Part shown: piece by piece, positions 23,102 to 33,171 of the stretch
Layout of the letters: every line of letters starts with the position of its first letter
Numbering within the stretch: position 1 is the stretch's first letter
Assembly: GCF_022347745.1 (NCBI RefSeq)
Contig: NZ_JAKRGC010000013.1
Span: forward strand, 1-54,501
Source: Streptomyces sp. OfavH-34-F
GTDB taxonomy: Bacteria > Actinomycetota > Actinomycetes > Streptomycetales > Streptomycetaceae
DNA length: 54,501 nt
Direction of reading: 5' to 3'
Made by a program: the position numbers and the translations under genes
Notes under the pieces: model-generated
The model's database searches: none
What the model was told of the DNA's origin: nothing
Seen by the model: only the letters and a program-made list of their open reading frames with translations

Positions 23102-25696
23102 GTGGACGCCGAGCTGACCAACAGGAGCCGGGACGCCATCAACGCGGCCACCAGCCGGGCCGTGAAGGACGGACACCCGGACCTCACCCCGGGGCATCTG
23201 CTGCTCGCGCTGCTCGCGGGTGAGGACAACGAGAACCTCATCGATCTGCTGGCCGCCGTCGAGGCCGACCAGATCGCCGTACGCACCGAGACGGAACGGC
23301 TCCTCGCCGCGCAGCCCAGCGTGACCGGGTCCACCGTCGCCCCGCCCCAGCCCAACCGCGAACTGCTCGCCGTCATCGCGGACGCCGCGCAGCGCGCCAA
23401 GGACCTGGGCGACGACTACGTCTCCACCGAGCACCTGCTGATCGGGATCGCCGCGAAGGGCGGCCGCGCCGGTGAGATCCTCGACGGGCAGGGGGCCAGT
23501 GCGAAGAAGCTGCTGGACGCGTTCGAGAAGAGCAGGGGAGGACGCCGGGTGACCACTCCGGACCCGGAGGGCCAGTACAAGGCGCTGGAGAAGTTCGGCA
23601 CGGACTTCACCGCCGCCGCCCGCGAGGGCAAGCTCGACCCGGTCATCGGCCGGGACCAGGAGATCCGCCGCGTCGTCCAGGTGCTCTCCCGGCGCACCAA
23701 GAACAACCCGGTGCTCATCGGCGAGCCCGGCGTCGGCAAGACCGCCGTCGTCGAGGGCCTCGCGCAGCGCATCGTCAAGGGCGACGTGCCCGAGTCCCTC
23801 AAGGACAAGCGGCTCGTCTCGCTGGACCTGGGCGCGATGGTCGCGGGCGCGAAGTACCGCGGCGAGTTCGAGGAGCGCCTGAAGACCGTCCTCTCCGAGA
23901 TCAAGGAGAGCGACGGCCAGATCATCACGTTCATCGACGAGCTGCACACCGTCGTGGGCGCGGGTGCCGGCGGCGACTCCGCGATGGACGCGGGCAACAT
24001 GCTCAAGCCGATGCTGGCCCGCGGCGAACTGCGGATGGTCGGCGCCACCACGCTGGACGAGTACCGCGAGCGGATCGAGAAGGACCCCGCCCTGGAGCGC
24101 CGCTTCCAGCAGGTGCTCGTGGCGGAGCCGTCCGTCGAGGACACCATCGCGATCCTGCGCGGACTCAAGGGCCGTTACGAGGCGCACCACAAGGTGCAGA
24201 TCGCGGACGCCTCCCTGGTCGCCGCCGCCACCCTGTCCGACCGGTACATCACCTCCCGGTTCCTGCCGGACAAGGCGATCGACCTGGTGGACGAGGCGGC
24301 CTCCCGGCTGCGCATGGAGATCGACTCCTCACCCGTCGAGATCGACGAACTCCAGCGCTCCGTGGACCGGCTGCACATGGAGGAGCTGGCCCTCCGGAAC
24401 GAGACCGACCCCGCCTCCAAGCAGCGCCTGGAGAAGCTGCGCCGCGACCTCGCCGACAAGGAGGAGGAGCTGCGCGGCCTCAACGCCCGCTGGGAGAAGG
24501 AGAAGCAGGGCCTCAACCGCGTCGGTGAGCTGAAGGAGCGCCTGGACGAGCTGCGCGGCCAGGCCGAGCGCGCCCAGCGCGACGGCGACTTCGACACCGC
24601 CTCCAAGCTGCTGTACGGGGAGATCCCCGGCCTGGAGCGCGAGCTGGCCGAGGCTGACGAGGCCGAGCAGGAGGCCGCCCGCGAGCCCAAGGAGACCCTG
24701 GTCAAGGAGGAGGTCGGGCCGGACGACATCGCCGACGTGGTGGGCGCCTGGACCGGCATCCCGGCCGGCCGCCTCCTGGAGGGCGAGACCCAGAAGCTGC
24801 TCCGCATGGAGTCCGAGCTGGGCAAGCGCCTGATCGGCCAGACCGAGGCCGTGCAGGCCGTCTCGGACGCGGTGCGCCGCACCCGGGCCGGCATCGCCGA
24901 CCCCGACCGCCCCACCGGCTCGTTCCTCTTCCTCGGGCCGACCGGTGTCGGCAAGACGGAGCTGGCGAAGGCGTTGGCGGACTTCCTCTTCGACGACGAG
25001 CGGGCCATGGTCCGCATCGACATGAGCGAGTACAGCGAGAAGCACAGCGTCGCCCGCCTGGTCGGCGCCCCGCCCGGCTACGTCGGCTACGAGGAGGGCG
25101 GCCAGCTCACGGAGGCGGTCCGCCGCCGCCCGTACACCGTCGTCCTGCTGGACGAGGTCGAGAAGGCCCACCCCGAGGTCTTCGACATCCTGCTCCAGGT
25201 CCTGGACGACGGCCGGCTCACGGACGGGCAGGGCCGGACGGTCGACTTCCGGAACACCATCCTGATCCTGACCTCCAACCTCGGCAGCCAGTTCCTCACC
25301 GACCCCCTCGCCAAGCCGGAGGAGAAGAAGCGGCAGGTCCTGGAGGTCGTGCGGGCCTCCTTCAAGCCGGAGTTCCTCAACCGGCTGGACGACCTGGTGG
25401 TCTTCTCCGCCCTGTCCGGCGACGAACTGGCGCACATCGCGGGCCTCCAGATCGACCGGCTCGCCAAGCGCCTGGCCGACCGCAGGCTCACCCTGGACGT
25501 CACGCCGGAGGCCCTGGCCTGGCTGGCGGAGGAGGGCAACGACCCGGCGTACGGCGCCCGGCCGCTGCGCCGCCTGATCCAGACGGCGATCGGCGACCGG
25601 CTGGCGAAGGAGATCCTGGCCGGTGAGGTCCAGGACGGCGACACGGTCCGCGTGGACCGGGCCGAGGACGGCCTGATCGTCGGCGCGGCGACCTGA
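23102..25696 (+). CDS. clpB: Disaggregase ClpB
   Basis: An 864-residue AAA+ protein that extracts polypeptides from aggregates with DnaK. In order: two Clp-N repeats (1-145), AAA-1 with Walker A GEPGVGKT and Walker [10 protein letters not shown], the coiled-coil middle domain (about 400-530, charged heptads), AAA-2 with GPTGVGKTE and [11 protein letters not shown], and the D2-small domain ending in [14 protein letters not shown]. The GTG start follows AAGGAGG. The middle domain, required for the DnaK interaction, is complete. It is under HspR control by the two HAIR sites just upstream. Confidence 0.99.
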   Translation: MDAELTNRSRDAINAATSRAVKDGHPDLTPGHLLLALLAGEDNENLIDLLAAVEADQIAVRTETERLLAAQPSVTGSTVAPPQPNRELLAVIADAAQRAKDLGDDYVSTEHLLIGIAAKGGRAGEILDGQGASAKKLLDAFEKSRGGRRVTTPDPEGQYKALEKFGTDFTAAAREGKLDPVIGRDQEIRRVVQVLSRRTKNNPVLIGEPGVGKTAVVEGLAQRIVKGDVPESLKDKRLVSLDLGAMVAGAKYRGEFEERLKTVLSEIKESDGQIITFIDELHTVVGAGAGGDSAMDAGNMLKPMLARGELRMVGATTLDEYRERIEKDPALERRFQQVLVAEPSVEDTIAILRGLKGRYEAHHKVQIADASLVAAATLSDRYITSRFLPDKAIDLVDEAASRLRMEIDSSPVEIDELQRSVDRLHMEELALRNETDPASKQRLEKLRRDLADKEEELRGLNARWEKEKQGLNRVGELKERLDELRGQAERAQRDGDFDTASKLLYGEIPGLERELAEADEAEQEAAREPKETLVKEEVGPDDIADVVGAWTGIPAGRLLEGETQKLLRMESELGKRLIGQTEAVQAVSDAVRRTRAGIADPDRPTGSFLFLGPTGVGKTELAKALADFLFDDERAMVRIDMSEYSEKHSVARLVGAPPGYVGYEEGGQLTEAVRRRPYTVVLLDEVEKAHPEVFDILLQVLDDGRLTDGQGRTVDFRNTILILTSNLGSQFLTDPLAKPEEKKRQVLEVVRASFKPEFLNRLDDLVVFSALSGDELAHIAGLQIDRLAKRLADRRLTLDVTPEALAWLAEEGNDPAYGARPLRRLIQTAIGDRLAKEILAGEVQDGDTVRVDRAEDGLIVGAAT

Positions 25697-25710
25697 GAAC
25701 GGCCTTGCGC

Positions 25711-25755
25711 GCGGGTGAATATGACATCCGGGAGCCCGGTGTCATATTCACCCGC
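25711..25755. terminator. Long inverted repeat after clpB
   Basis: Sixteen-base perfect arms (GCGGGTGAATATGACA and its complement) around 13 nt. It begins 15 nt after the clpB stop. The arms contain an AT-rich core unusual for a Streptomyces terminator, so a protein-binding role is possible too. Confidence 0.6.
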
Positions 25756-25991
25756 AGGCCATTCTCGAGCATCGGTATCGCGCCAAACGTGCGGTCCGGC
25801 ACTCGGTGCCAGAACCCTCGCCCGGAAGCGGTTGCGGCCCCTGCGCACCGCCTCTGGCAAGGGAGTTCGGGAGGCGCGGCCCGTTCGCCAGGACCCGGCC
25901 GGGCACGTAAACAGGACACCTCACTTCACCTGCGGCAACCCTCCTGCGACGGGGGTTAGAAGTCGGAAAGACTGGCCGGTAGCGTGCCCGC
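25756..25991. other. Intergenic, no gene seen
   Basis: About 235 bases between the clpB hairpin and the MFS gene. No ORF with coding character; the MFS -10 box (TAGCGT) is at the right end. Confidence 0.4.
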
Positions 25992-27257
25992 ATGAACGAG
26001 CGGATAGGCGACGAGATAAACGACGGGCCCAAGAAGCCCGGCTCTGACAGTCTCTTTCAGCTCGGTGAATTCCGTACCCTTTGGGCCGCTTATGCTCAGT
26101 CGATCCTGGGCGACCAGCTGGCCCGCGTGGCGTTGTCGTTGCTCGTTTTCGAGCGCACGGAATCACCGGGATGGACCGCGGCCACCTATGCCCTGACCAC
26201 GCTGCCGGCCCTGGTGTCCGGGGTGCTGCTCTCCGGCCTCGCGGACCGGTTCCCCCGGCGCACGGTCATGGTGAGCTGCGACCTGACCCGGATGGTGCTG
26301 GTCGGGCTGATGGCGCTGCCGGGGATGCCGCTGCCGCTCCTCGCCGGACTGCTGGTGCTGGCGCAACTGGCCGAGGCGCCGTTCGGCGCCGCCCAGGGCG
26401 CCATGCTGCCCACCGTGCTCGGCGTCGCACGCTACGAGCGGGGCCAGCGGATCATGCAGATCACCCACCAGGTCGGGCAGCTGGTCGGCTTCGCCGGGGG
26501 CGGGCTGCTCGCCGCCTGGCTGGGCAGCAACCGCTCGCTGGCGGTGAACGCGGCGACCTTCCTGCTCTCCGCGGCGCTCATCCGGTTCGGGGTGAAGGCC
26601 CGCCCGGTGACGAGCGACGAGGCCCGCACGGCGAAGCTCGGCGCCCGCGTCGGCGACGCCGCCGCCCTCATCTGGTCGGACCGCAGACTCCGCTCGCTGC
26701 TCCTGCTGGGCTGGCTCGCGGGCTTCATCGTCCTGCCGGAGGGGCTGGCCGCCCCGTTCGCGGACGAGGCCGGCGGCGGGGCGTACACGGTGGGGCTGCT
26801 GCTCGCCTCGCACCCGGCGGGCATGGTGCTGGGGGCGGCCCTGCTGGGGCGGTCGGAGGTGGGCGACGAGACCCGGCGCCGGCTGCTCGGCCCGCTGGCA
26901 GTCGCCGCGAATGTGCCGCTGGTCGCCTACCTGCTCGATCCCAGCGCGGAAGTGGCGATGCTGCTGCTGCTCCTCGCCGGGGTCTGCTCGGCGTACCAGA
27001 TCACCGCCGGGGCCACCTTCGTCCTGCTGACCCCGGCCGACCGGCGGGGCCAGGCCCTGGGGCTCGCCCGGTCCGGGATGATCGCCATGCAGGGCGTCGG
27101 CGTGGCCTCCGGGGGCGCCATCACCGAGCTGACCGGGTCATCGGCGAACACCATCGGGGCCTCCGGGCTGCTCGGGGTGGGCTGCGCCGTGCTGGCCGCC
27201 GGGGCCTGGGCACGGGCCCGGGGCACCGGAGCCGAGATGCTTCCCGGAAAGGCGTAG
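25992..27257 (+). CDS. MFS transporter
   Basis: A 421-residue protein with about 12 membrane helices. The cytoplasmic loop after helix 2 is GLADRFPRRTVM, the MFS signature (G-x3-D-R-x-x-R-R). A polar N terminus (1-28) precedes the first helix. The family drives exchange or proton symport of small molecules across the membrane; resemblance to the macrolide/enterobactin-exporter-like MFS type is general. ATG 25992 is 6 nt after TAGCGT, fitting a leaderless mRNA. A small inverted repeat (GGCGTAG-N11-CTACGCC, 27251-27275) overlapping the stop may terminate it. Confidence 0.9.
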   Translation: MNERIGDEINDGPKKPGSDSLFQLGEFRTLWAAYAQSILGDQLARVALSLLVFERTESPGWTAATYALTTLPALVSGVLLSGLADRFPRRTVMVSCDLTRMVLVGLMALPGMPLPLLAGLLVLAQLAEAPFGAAQGAMLPTVLGVARYERGQRIMQITHQVGQLVGFAGGGLLAAWLGSNRSLAVNAATFLLSAALIRFGVKARPVTSDEARTAKLGARVGDAAALIWSDRRLRSLLLLGWLAGFIVLPEGLAAPFADEAGGGAYTVGLLLASHPAGMVLGAALLGRSEVGDETRRRLLGPLAVAANVPLVAYLLDPSAEVAMLLLLLAGVCSAYQITAGATFVLLTPADRRGQALGLARSGMIAMQGVGVASGGAITELTGSSANTIGASGLLGVGCAVLAAGAWARARGTGAEMLPGKA

Positions 27258-27338
27258 GCCCGGGCGGTCTACGCCTCGGCGGCCAAACGCGGCTAGGGTC
27301 GTCGGCAGGAAACCACGAGATCCACAGGAGTACCAGCG

Positions 27339-27899
27339 ATGTCTATCGACCCGTCCTCGATTCCCAACTTCGGGGCCCAGCCCGGACCGCCGGCGGCAGG
27401 ACCTACGGGCCCCGTCGTCCCCGACCAGGACCTCGTCAAGCAGCTGCTGGACCAGATGGAGCTGAAGTACGTCGTCGACGACGAGGGCGACCTCGCCGCG
27501 CCGTGGGAGGAATTCCGCACGTACTTCATGTTCCGCGGCGAGGGCGAGCAGCAGGTCTTCTCGGTCCGCACGTTCTACGACCGCCCGCACGACACGGATC
27601 TGCGTCCGGTCCTGCTCGACGCGATCGACGACTGGAACCGCCGCACCCTGTGGCCCAAGGTCTACACGCACACCCACGAGCCCGAGGAGGGCTCGGAGGA
27701 GACCGGTCCGTCGGTCCGGCTGATCGGTGAGGCGCAGATGCTCATCGGCACCGGCGTCTCCCTGGAGCACTTCGTCTCCTCGACGGTCAGCTGGGTGCGC
27801 GCCTCCATCGAGTTCGACAAGTGGCTGCTGGAGCGCCTGGGCCTGACACCGGCCGAGGAGAAGGCCGCTGAGGGCGCCGAGGGCACGGAGCAGGCCTGA
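27339..27899 (+). CDS. YbjN-domain protein
   Basis: A 186-residue acidic protein. After a Pro-rich N terminus (1-27) comes the YbjN fold (about 28-170): LVKQLLDQMELKYVVDDEG, RTYFMFRGEGEQQVFSVRTF, LLDAIDDWNRRTLWPKVYTH, SLEHFVSSTVSWVRASIEFD. The fold resembles type III secretion chaperones, but in actinobacteria it occurs without such systems and its role is unknown. AGGAG stands 9 nt before ATG 27339. It ends at a strong bidirectional terminator shared with the convergent aminotransferase. Confidence 0.9.
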   Translation: MSIDPSSIPNFGAQPGPPAAGPTGPVVPDQDLVKQLLDQMELKYVVDDEGDLAAPWEEFRTYFMFRGEGEQQVFSVRTFYDRPHDTDLRPVLLDAIDDWNRRTLWPKVYTHTHEPEEGSEETGPSVRLIGEAQMLIGTGVSLEHFVSSTVSWVRASIEFDKWLLERLGLTPAEEKAAEGAEGTEQA

Positions 27900-27916
27900 C
27901 GCCGCAGGTATGACGA

Positions 27917-27950
27917 GAGGCCCGGCGCGGGGAGCCCCGCGCCGGGCCTC
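27917..27950. terminator. Bidirectional terminator
   Basis: A 16-bp perfect stem (GAGGCCCGGCGCGGGG and its complement) with a minimal loop between convergent genes. Confidence 0.9.
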
Positions 27951-27958
27951 GTCGTGTG

Positions 27959-29137
27959 TCAGAGCCGCTTGAGCCGGGCGACGGCGTCACCGAGCACGTC
28001 AGTCCGCTTGCAGAAGGCGAAGCGGACGAAGGGCGCGCCCTGCTCCCGGTGGTCGTAGAACACGGCGTTGGGGACGGCCACCACCCCGCACCGTTCCGGC
28101 AGCGCCCGGCAGAAGGCGATGCCGTCACCGGACGAGTCGAGCGGGCGGATGTCGGTGGTGACGAAGTACGTGCCGGCCGGGCGGTACACCGCGAAACCGG
28201 CCTCCGCGAGCCCCGCGCACAGCAGGTCCCGCTTGGCGCGCAGGTCCTCCCGCAGCTCCTCGTAGAAGCGGTCCGGCAGCCGCAGCGCCTCGGCGACGGC
28301 GTACTGGAGGGGGCCGCCGGAGACGTAGGTCAGGAACTGCTTCGCGGAGCGGACGGCCGTGACCAGCTCGGGGCTGCCGGTGACCCAGCCGATCTTCCAG
28401 CCGGTGTACGAGAAGGTCTTGCCGGCGGACGAGATGGTGAGGGTGCGCTCGCGCATGCCGGGGAAGCCCGCGAGCGGCAGGTGCTCGCCCTCGAAGACCA
28501 GGTGCTCGTAGACCTCGTCCGTGACGACGAGCAGGTCGTGCTCGCACGCCAGGTCGGCGATCGCGGCCAGCTCCTCCCGGCTGAGTACGGTGCCGGTGGG
28601 GTTGTGCGGGGTGTTGATCAGCAGCAGCCGGGTACGGCGCGTGACCGCCGCGCGCAGTTCGTCCAGGTCCAGCCGGTAGACGCCGCCGGAGGGGTCGGGA
28701 CGCAGGGTGACGGGTACGCGCGTGGCGCCCGCCATGGCGATGCAGGCCGCGTACGAGTCGTAGTACGGCTCCAGCGCGATGACCTCGTCGCCGGGCTCCA
28801 GGAGCGCCAGGAGCGAGGCGGCGACGGCCTCGGTGGCGCCGGTGGTGACCAGGACCTCGCTGTCGGGGTCGTACGCCAGGCCGTAGCGCCGCTGCTGGTG
28901 GTCGGTGATCGCGGTACGCAGTTCGGGGACACCGGGGCCCGGCGGGTACTGGTTCCCCCGGCCGGCGCGCAGGGCGCGGGCCGCGGCCTCGCGGATCTCC
29001 CCGGGGCCGTCGGTGTCCGGGAAGCCCTGGCCCAGGTTGATGGCTCCGGTACGGACGGCCAGCGCGGACATCTCCGCGAAGATCGTCGTGCCGAACTCGG
29101 TGAGGCGGCGGTTGAGCAGCGGTCGTCCGTGTGTCAT
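27959..29137 (-). CDS. PLP aminotransferase, class I/II
   Basis: A 392-residue enzyme of the fold-type I aminotransferase family. It shows INLGQGFPDTDGP, TTGATEAVAAS (PLP phosphate contact), NTPHNPTGTVLS, VVTDEVYEHLVF and SSAGKTFSYTGWKIGW with the Schiff-base lysine. The arrangement is close to the methionine/kynurenine aminotransferase (YbdL/CCBL) group. ATG 29137 was preferred over 29146 because CAGGAT precedes it by 7 nt, either as -10 box or as ribosome site. The amino donor cannot be fixed from sequence, but a link with the kyn genes 9 kb away is possible. Confidence 0.9.
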   Translation of the reverse strand: MTHGRPLLNRRLTEFGTTIFAEMSALAVRTGAINLGQGFPDTDGPGEIREAAARALRAGRGNQYPPGPGVPELRTAITDHQQRRYGLAYDPDSEVLVTTGATEAVAASLLALLEPGDEVIALEPYYDSYAACIAMAGATRVPVTLRPDPSGGVYRLDLDELRAAVTRRTRLLLINTPHNPTGTVLSREELAAIADLACEHDLLVVTDEVYEHLVFEGEHLPLAGFPGMRERTLTISSAGKTFSYTGWKIGWVTGSPELVTAVRSAKQFLTYVSGGPLQYAVAEALRLPDRFYEELREDLRAKRDLLCAGLAEAGFAVYRPAGTYFVTTDIRPLDSSGDGIAFCRALPERCGVVAVPNAVFYDHREQGAPFVRFAFCKRTDVLGDAVARLKRL

Positions 29138-29273
29138 GGCCGCCATCCTGCGCGCAAGCTCTGGACTTGCTCAAGTCTGCTTTGGCGGTGCGCGGGCCCG
29201 GGCATCTCCCCCTCACGCCGGAACGGGCGCGGAGCGGGGGGCCTCGCTTCGGGGGACGGAAGGACGTGAGGTC

Positions 29274-29576
29274 ATGGGCGGTGTGCTGGTCGGGGTGATT
29301 CTGGTCGTACTGGTCGTGGTGCTCGTCGCGATGCTGGCGGGGGCCGGCGGACGGGGGCGTGCGCCCGCGCGCAGCAGGAGGCGCGGTACGGCGGGCGGCT
29401 CGGCGGCCGGGGGCAGCTGGTGGGCCGGCGGCGGCGGCGACGGGGGTTCGTCGTGCGGGGGCGGCGGCCATTCCGGTGGCGGGCATTCCTGGGGCGGCCA
29501 CTCCTGCGGCGGGGGCTCCTCGTGCGGCGGCGGGTCCTCCTGCGGCGGCGGGGGCGGATGCGGCGGAGGCAGCTGA
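29274..29576 (+). CDS. Membrane peptide with Gly/Cys/His-rich tail
   Basis: A 100-residue protein. Residues 3-24 are one membrane helix (VLVGVILVVLVVVLVAML), followed by a basic stretch (RAPARSRRR) on the inner face. The rest is Gly-rich with repeated SSCGGG and HSGGG/HSWGG units: about seven Cys, three His and two Trp among glycines. It resembles the C-terminal tails of the TIGR04222-type Cys-rich membrane proteins but lacks their N-terminal domain. Metal binding is an obvious possibility. A ribosome site (GAAGGA) is present. The strong hairpin at 29601 ends it. Confidence 0.7.
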   Translation: MGGVLVGVILVVLVVVLVAMLAGAGGRGRAPARSRRRGTAGGSAAGGSWWAGGGGDGGSSCGGGGHSGGGHSWGGHSCGGGSSCGGGSSCGGGGGCGGGS

Positions 29577-29600
29577 CACGGGGCAGTTGGTCCGCGAGTG

Positions 29601-29641
29601 ACCCGGCGGGACAGTGGCGCGTGCGCCAAGTCCCGCCGGGT
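29601..29641 (+). terminator. Terminator with T-run
   Basis: Arms ACCCGGCGGGAC and its complement, followed by TCCGTTTTGTT. Confidence 0.9.
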
Positions 29642-29649
29642 TCCGTTTT

Positions 29650-29890
29650 GTTGAGGTCTCCGGCGGGTCTTCGGTGAACACCTGAGCGGACGGCCCCCCG
29701 AGGGGGCTGGAAACGCCGCCAAGTTGGGCAAAAACGCTGTGGGTGCGCCGTGGTTCGTGATTCCCTCGGTGGAGAGAACATTCAGCCCTCGGACCCCAGT
29801 TGGACCTGATCGGGCGCTTCCCACCTCCCACGCGCACCACGCGGGGGCGTCCCCTGTCCATGTGTCCATGCGTGTTTGCGGAGCCGATCC
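29650..29890. other. Intergenic, no gene seen
   Basis: About 240 bases before the DUF2617 gene. Frames open here show no coding character. The DUF2617 promoter should lie in it. Confidence 0.4.
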
Positions 29891-30412
29891 ATGCTCACGA
29901 CCCTTCATACCGCCTATTCCGATACGCGGGCCGCCGACCTGGCCTGGGCGCTGGGGCGCGAACCGCTCCCCGCCCTGGCCGTCCTCGACCTCGAACTCGC
30001 CGGTGCGACGATGCAGTTGCGGCTGCTCGGCGCCTCCCACCAGGTCCTCCTGGAGGAGGAGCGCGGCAGCTGTTCCGAGACCGTCGCCTGTATCCCCGGC
30101 AGCAGCACCCCGCTGCCGCTGGGCGTCGCCAAGCGGATCGGTGACTGGGAGTACGAGTTCGCGGCGCGCGTCGAGACGCTGGGCGCCGGCTCGTTCGCCG
30201 GCCGGGCCCAGGAGCTGCTCGCTCTCGTGGCCGACCACCCGCACGGCCTGGCCGGTACGTTCCCGGGCAGCCCGCACGCCTTCACAGCCATGCTCGCCCA
30301 GTGCACCGAGGGCCAGGTGCGGTGGCGGACCTGGCACGCCTACCCGCAGGAGGGCCGCCTCGTCGTGACGCGCACGCGGGTGGGCGTGCGGATGCCGGCG
30401 GCGGCGCTGTGA
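29891..30412 (+). CDS. DUF2617 protein
   Basis: A 173-residue protein beginning MLTTLHTAYSDTRAADLAWA, which I recognise as the DUF2617 family of actinobacteria. It alternates strands and helices and contains ERGSCSETVACIPGSSTPLP and WRTWHAYPQEGRLVVTRTRV. No catalytic motif is known to me. It is located directly upstream of the spermidine-synthase-like membrane protein, an order I remember from other Streptomyces, which suggests a joint role. The spacing to the next start is 84 bp. Confidence 0.85.
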   Translation: MLTTLHTAYSDTRAADLAWALGREPLPALAVLDLELAGATMQLRLLGASHQVLLEEERGSCSETVACIPGSSTPLPLGVAKRIGDWEYEFAARVETLGAGSFAGRAQELLALVADHPHGLAGTFPGSPHAFTAMLAQCTEGQVRWRTWHAYPQEGRLVVTRTRVGVRMPAAAL

Positions 30413-30496
30413 CGTCTGCCGACTGCGCCTCGGGTGCGCCGCTTGCACCCTTGTGGGTGACGTGGTGTAAGCGGTGAGTCACGTAGCGTTCGCCGC

Positions 30497-32095
30497 ATGA
30501 TCGACCAGCAGGTGTCGCTGCGAGGGGGCGCGGCGCGGCTACCCGTCCGACCGCGGACCGGTCGCTATCTCGTGCTGGCCGCCGTCTTCGTCTGCGCCGC
30601 CTGTGGACTGGTGTACGAGCTGGAGCTCGTCGCGCTGGCCTCCTACCTGATCGGCGACTCGGTCACCCAGGCGTCCGTCGTGCTCTCGGTGATGGTGTTC
30701 GCGATGGGGATCGGCTCCCTGCTCGCGAAACGTTTGCGCGGCCGGGCCGCGGTGGGCTTCGGGCTGATCGAGGCGGCGCTCGCCCTGGTGGGGGGCTTCT
30801 CGGCGCTGGTGCTCTACGCGTCGTTCGCCTGGTTCGGCGAGTCGCAGTACACGCTGGTCGGGTTCTCGCTGACCATCGGCATCCTGATCGGTGCCGAGAT
30901 CCCGCTGCTGATGACGCTGATCCAGCGGGTGGACCGGCAGGACGCGGACGGGGCCGTCGCCGATCTCTTCGCCGCGGACTACGTGGGGGCGCTCGTCGGC
31001 GGCCTGGCCTTCCCGTTCCTGCTGCTGCCGATGCTCGGCCAGCTCACCGGGGCCCTGCTGACCGGCGCGGTGAACGCGGCGGCGGGCGGGGCGCTCGTGC
31101 TGTGGGTGTTCCGGCGGGACGTGCCGCGCCGCGCGCGGTGGCTGCTGATCGCCGCCAACGTGACGGTGATCGCCGTGCTGGCGGCGGCGGCCGTGCTGGC
31201 CGACGACTTCGAGCGGGCGGCGCGGCGCGCGGTCTTCGGGGACCAGGTCCGGGTCGCCGTGCGGACGGACGTGCAGGAGGTCGTGCTGACCGGGGCGGGC
31301 CGCGGCTCCCTGGACCTCTATCTGGACGGGCGGCTGCGGGTCAGCTCCCGCGACGAGTACCGCTACCACGAGGCGCTGGTGCACCCGGCGATGAACGGGG
31401 CGCACGCCAGGGTGCTGATCCTGGGCGGCGGCGACGGGCTGGCCGCCCGGGAGGTGCTGCGCTACCCGGACGTGCGGAGCGTGACCCTCGTGGAGCTGGA
31501 CCCGGCCGTCACCCGACTGGCCCGTACGGACCACGCGCTCTCCGCCCTGAACGACCACGCGCTGGACGACCCCCGCGTGACGACGGTGACCGCGGACGCC
31601 TTCAACTGGCTGCGGGCCGCCCGCGGCCGCTACGACGTGGTGGTCTCCGACCTGCCCGACCCCGGGATCTCCGCCGGCACCAAGCTCTACTCGGCGGAGT
31701 TCTACGGCCTGGTCGCCGAGGCCCTCGCGCCGGACGGGCGGCTGGTGGTGCACGCGGGTCCGCCCAGGGGCCGGCCGCACACGTTCTGGACGGTCGACGC
31801 GTCGATCCGGGCGGCCGGGCTGCATCCGCGCCCCTATCGGATCAGCGGGCGCATCTCGGGCTTCGCGGTGCGCACCGGCCGGGCGAAGGACGACTCGGGC
31901 GGGGACCGCGGCTGGGGGTTCCTGCTGGCCGGGGCGGCGGCCAGGCCCACCCTCGGCCTGGACCCGGACGGGCCGGCGCTGCGTTCGCTGACCGTGCCGG
32001 GGCTGCTGGACGCGGGGCGCCGGGCGGAGACGGGCCGGCCGCCCGGGCTCGCCCCGTCCACGCTGGTGCACCCCCGCTACTGGGAGGAGCGGTGA
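30497..32095 (+). CDS. Membrane-fused spermidine synthase-like protein
   Basis: A 532-residue protein. Residues 22-245 form seven or so membrane helices. Residues 260-480 are the SAM-type spermidine-synthase fold: [30 protein letters not shown] (cofactor loop), [10 protein letters not shown], the putative catalytic region VVVSDLPDP and [14 protein letters not shown]. This transmembrane fusion is a known actinobacterial type; its polyamine product is not established, and the acceptor site is unlike the E. coli enzyme. ATG 30497 follows TAGCGT by 7 nt (leaderless). Direct repeats lie just after the stop. Confidence 0.9.
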   Translation: MIDQQVSLRGGAARLPVRPRTGRYLVLAAVFVCAACGLVYELELVALASYLIGDSVTQASVVLSVMVFAMGIGSLLAKRLRGRAAVGFGLIEAALALVGGFSALVLYASFAWFGESQYTLVGFSLTIGILIGAEIPLLMTLIQRVDRQDADGAVADLFAADYVGALVGGLAFPFLLLPMLGQLTGALLTGAVNAAAGGALVLWVFRRDVPRRARWLLIAANVTVIAVLAAAAVLADDFERAARRAVFGDQVRVAVRTDVQEVVLTGAGRGSLDLYLDGRLRVSSRDEYRYHEALVHPAMNGAHARVLILGGGDGLAAREVLRYPDVRSVTLVELDPAVTRLARTDHALSALNDHALDDPRVTTVTADAFNWLRAARGRYDVVVSDLPDPGISAGTKLYSAEFYGLVAEALAPDGRLVVHAGPPRGRPHTFWTVDASIRAAGLHPRPYRISGRISGFAVRTGRAKDDSGGDRGWGFLLAGAAARPTLGLDPDGPALRSLTVPGLLDAGRRAETGRPPGLAPSTLVHPRYWEER

Positions 32096-32101
32096 GGTGC
32101 G

Positions 32102-32175
32102 GTGCGGGATGCTCCGGGGGGCGGCCGGGGTGCGGTGCGGGTGCGGGATGCTCCGGGGGGACGGCCGGGGTGCGG
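32102..32175 (+). repeat. Two imperfect 34-bp direct repeats
   Basis: A unit starting GTGCGGGATGCTCCGGGGG occurs at 32102-32135 and again at 32141-32175 with one extra base. The gap lies between two genes in the same direction. Confidence 0.7.
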
Positions 32176-32217
32176 AAGCGCTGACGTGTCGGCCGAGGCT
32201 GAGTAGGCTCGGTTCCC

Positions 32218-33150
32218 ATGGAGCATGAGGTGTTCGTACCGGTTCCGGTCCCGGCCCTGCGGCGGACGCTGGACGATCCCGTCCGGGTCGCCCGCTGCGT
32301 ACCGGGGTTCCAGCAGGACGCCGACGCGTCGTCGGGCCCGCTGACGGGCCGGCTCAGAGTCCGGGCCGGCGGCCACACCATCACCTACCGGGGCACGCTG
32401 CGCCTCACCCCGCTGCCGGGCGACCCGGACGTGGAATCCGTCCACACCGTCCGGGTGGAGGGCGAGGGCACGGAGGCGCGGGGCGACGGTTCGGCGCGGC
32501 TGAGGATGACCCTCCGGCTGACGGAGGGCGCCGAGGGCACGTCGGTCGCCTTCGACTCCGCGGTGACCGGTGAGGGCCGCCTGCGGGACCTCGAACCGGC
32601 GGCGGCGCTGGCCGCGGCCCACCGCCTGCTGGACCGCTTCGCGCAGCAGCTCGTGACGGAGTCCCTGGCCGCCCGGAGCGAGGACGGGGCGGACGGACCG
32701 GAGGGGCCTGCGGCCGGACCGGGGCCTGCTGGACCGGGGCCGGCGGGTTCGGGGCAGGTCGGATCAGCGGCCGGATCGTCGGCCGGGACGGCGGAGGAGG
32801 CGGCGGTCGGCGAGGCCGTGGAGGAGGCTCTCGAGGAGGCCGCCGAGGAGGCGCCGGAGCGTGAGTCGCTGTTCGACGCGCCCATTCCGCCGTCGTCGCT
32901 GGACCCGGTCGCCGGGATCGAGTTCACCGTTCCGGACGAGCCTCCCGCCGAGGCCGCCCACGCCCGGCGCACCATGATCGGCCGCAGCGCGGAGGAGGTC
33001 GACCACGCGCCGCCGCGCGGCCGGTACGCCCCGGTGCCCTCGCCGGAGGCGGGCGGGGCGGGTGCCGCGCTGCGCTGGGTCGCCCCGGCGGCGGTGCTGG
33101 CCCTCGCGTCGGCGGTGGTGGTGAGCCGGGCTTTGCGGCGCCGGAGGTAG
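32218..33150 (+). CDS. SRPBCC/CoxG-like protein with C-terminal anchor
   Basis: A 310-residue protein. Residues 1-145 form an SRPBCC (START-like) ligand-binding fold: EHEVFVPVPVPALRRTLDDP, RVARCVPGFQQ, VRVEGEGTEARGDGSARLRM. The middle (150-220) is Pro/Ala/Glu-rich and disordered. Residues 284-303 are a membrane helix followed by RALRRRR, so the protein is tail-anchored with its N-terminal domain in the cytoplasm. CoxG relatives belong to CO-dehydrogenase clusters, but none is nearby, so a lipid or hydrophobic ligand is the fair guess. TAGGCT lies 8 nt before the ATG. Confidence 0.85.
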   Translation: MEHEVFVPVPVPALRRTLDDPVRVARCVPGFQQDADASSGPLTGRLRVRAGGHTITYRGTLRLTPLPGDPDVESVHTVRVEGEGTEARGDGSARLRMTLRLTEGAEGTSVAFDSAVTGEGRLRDLEPAAALAAAHRLLDRFAQQLVTESLAARSEDGADGPEGPAAGPGPAGPGPAGSGQVGSAAGSSAGTAEEAAVGEAVEEALEEAAEEAPERESLFDAPIPPSSLDPVAGIEFTVPDEPPAEAAHARRTMIGRSAEEVDHAPPRGRYAPVPSPEAGGAGAALRWVAPAAVLALASAVVVSRALRRRR

Positions 33151-33171
33151 CGGCGCCAGTAGGGTCGTTCC

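Noticed and set aside
29430..29576. CRISPR-like or other non-coding repeat in the GGC-rich tract
   Set aside because: The repetition follows codons (SSCGGG, HSGGG) in one open frame with a ribosome site; spacers are absent.
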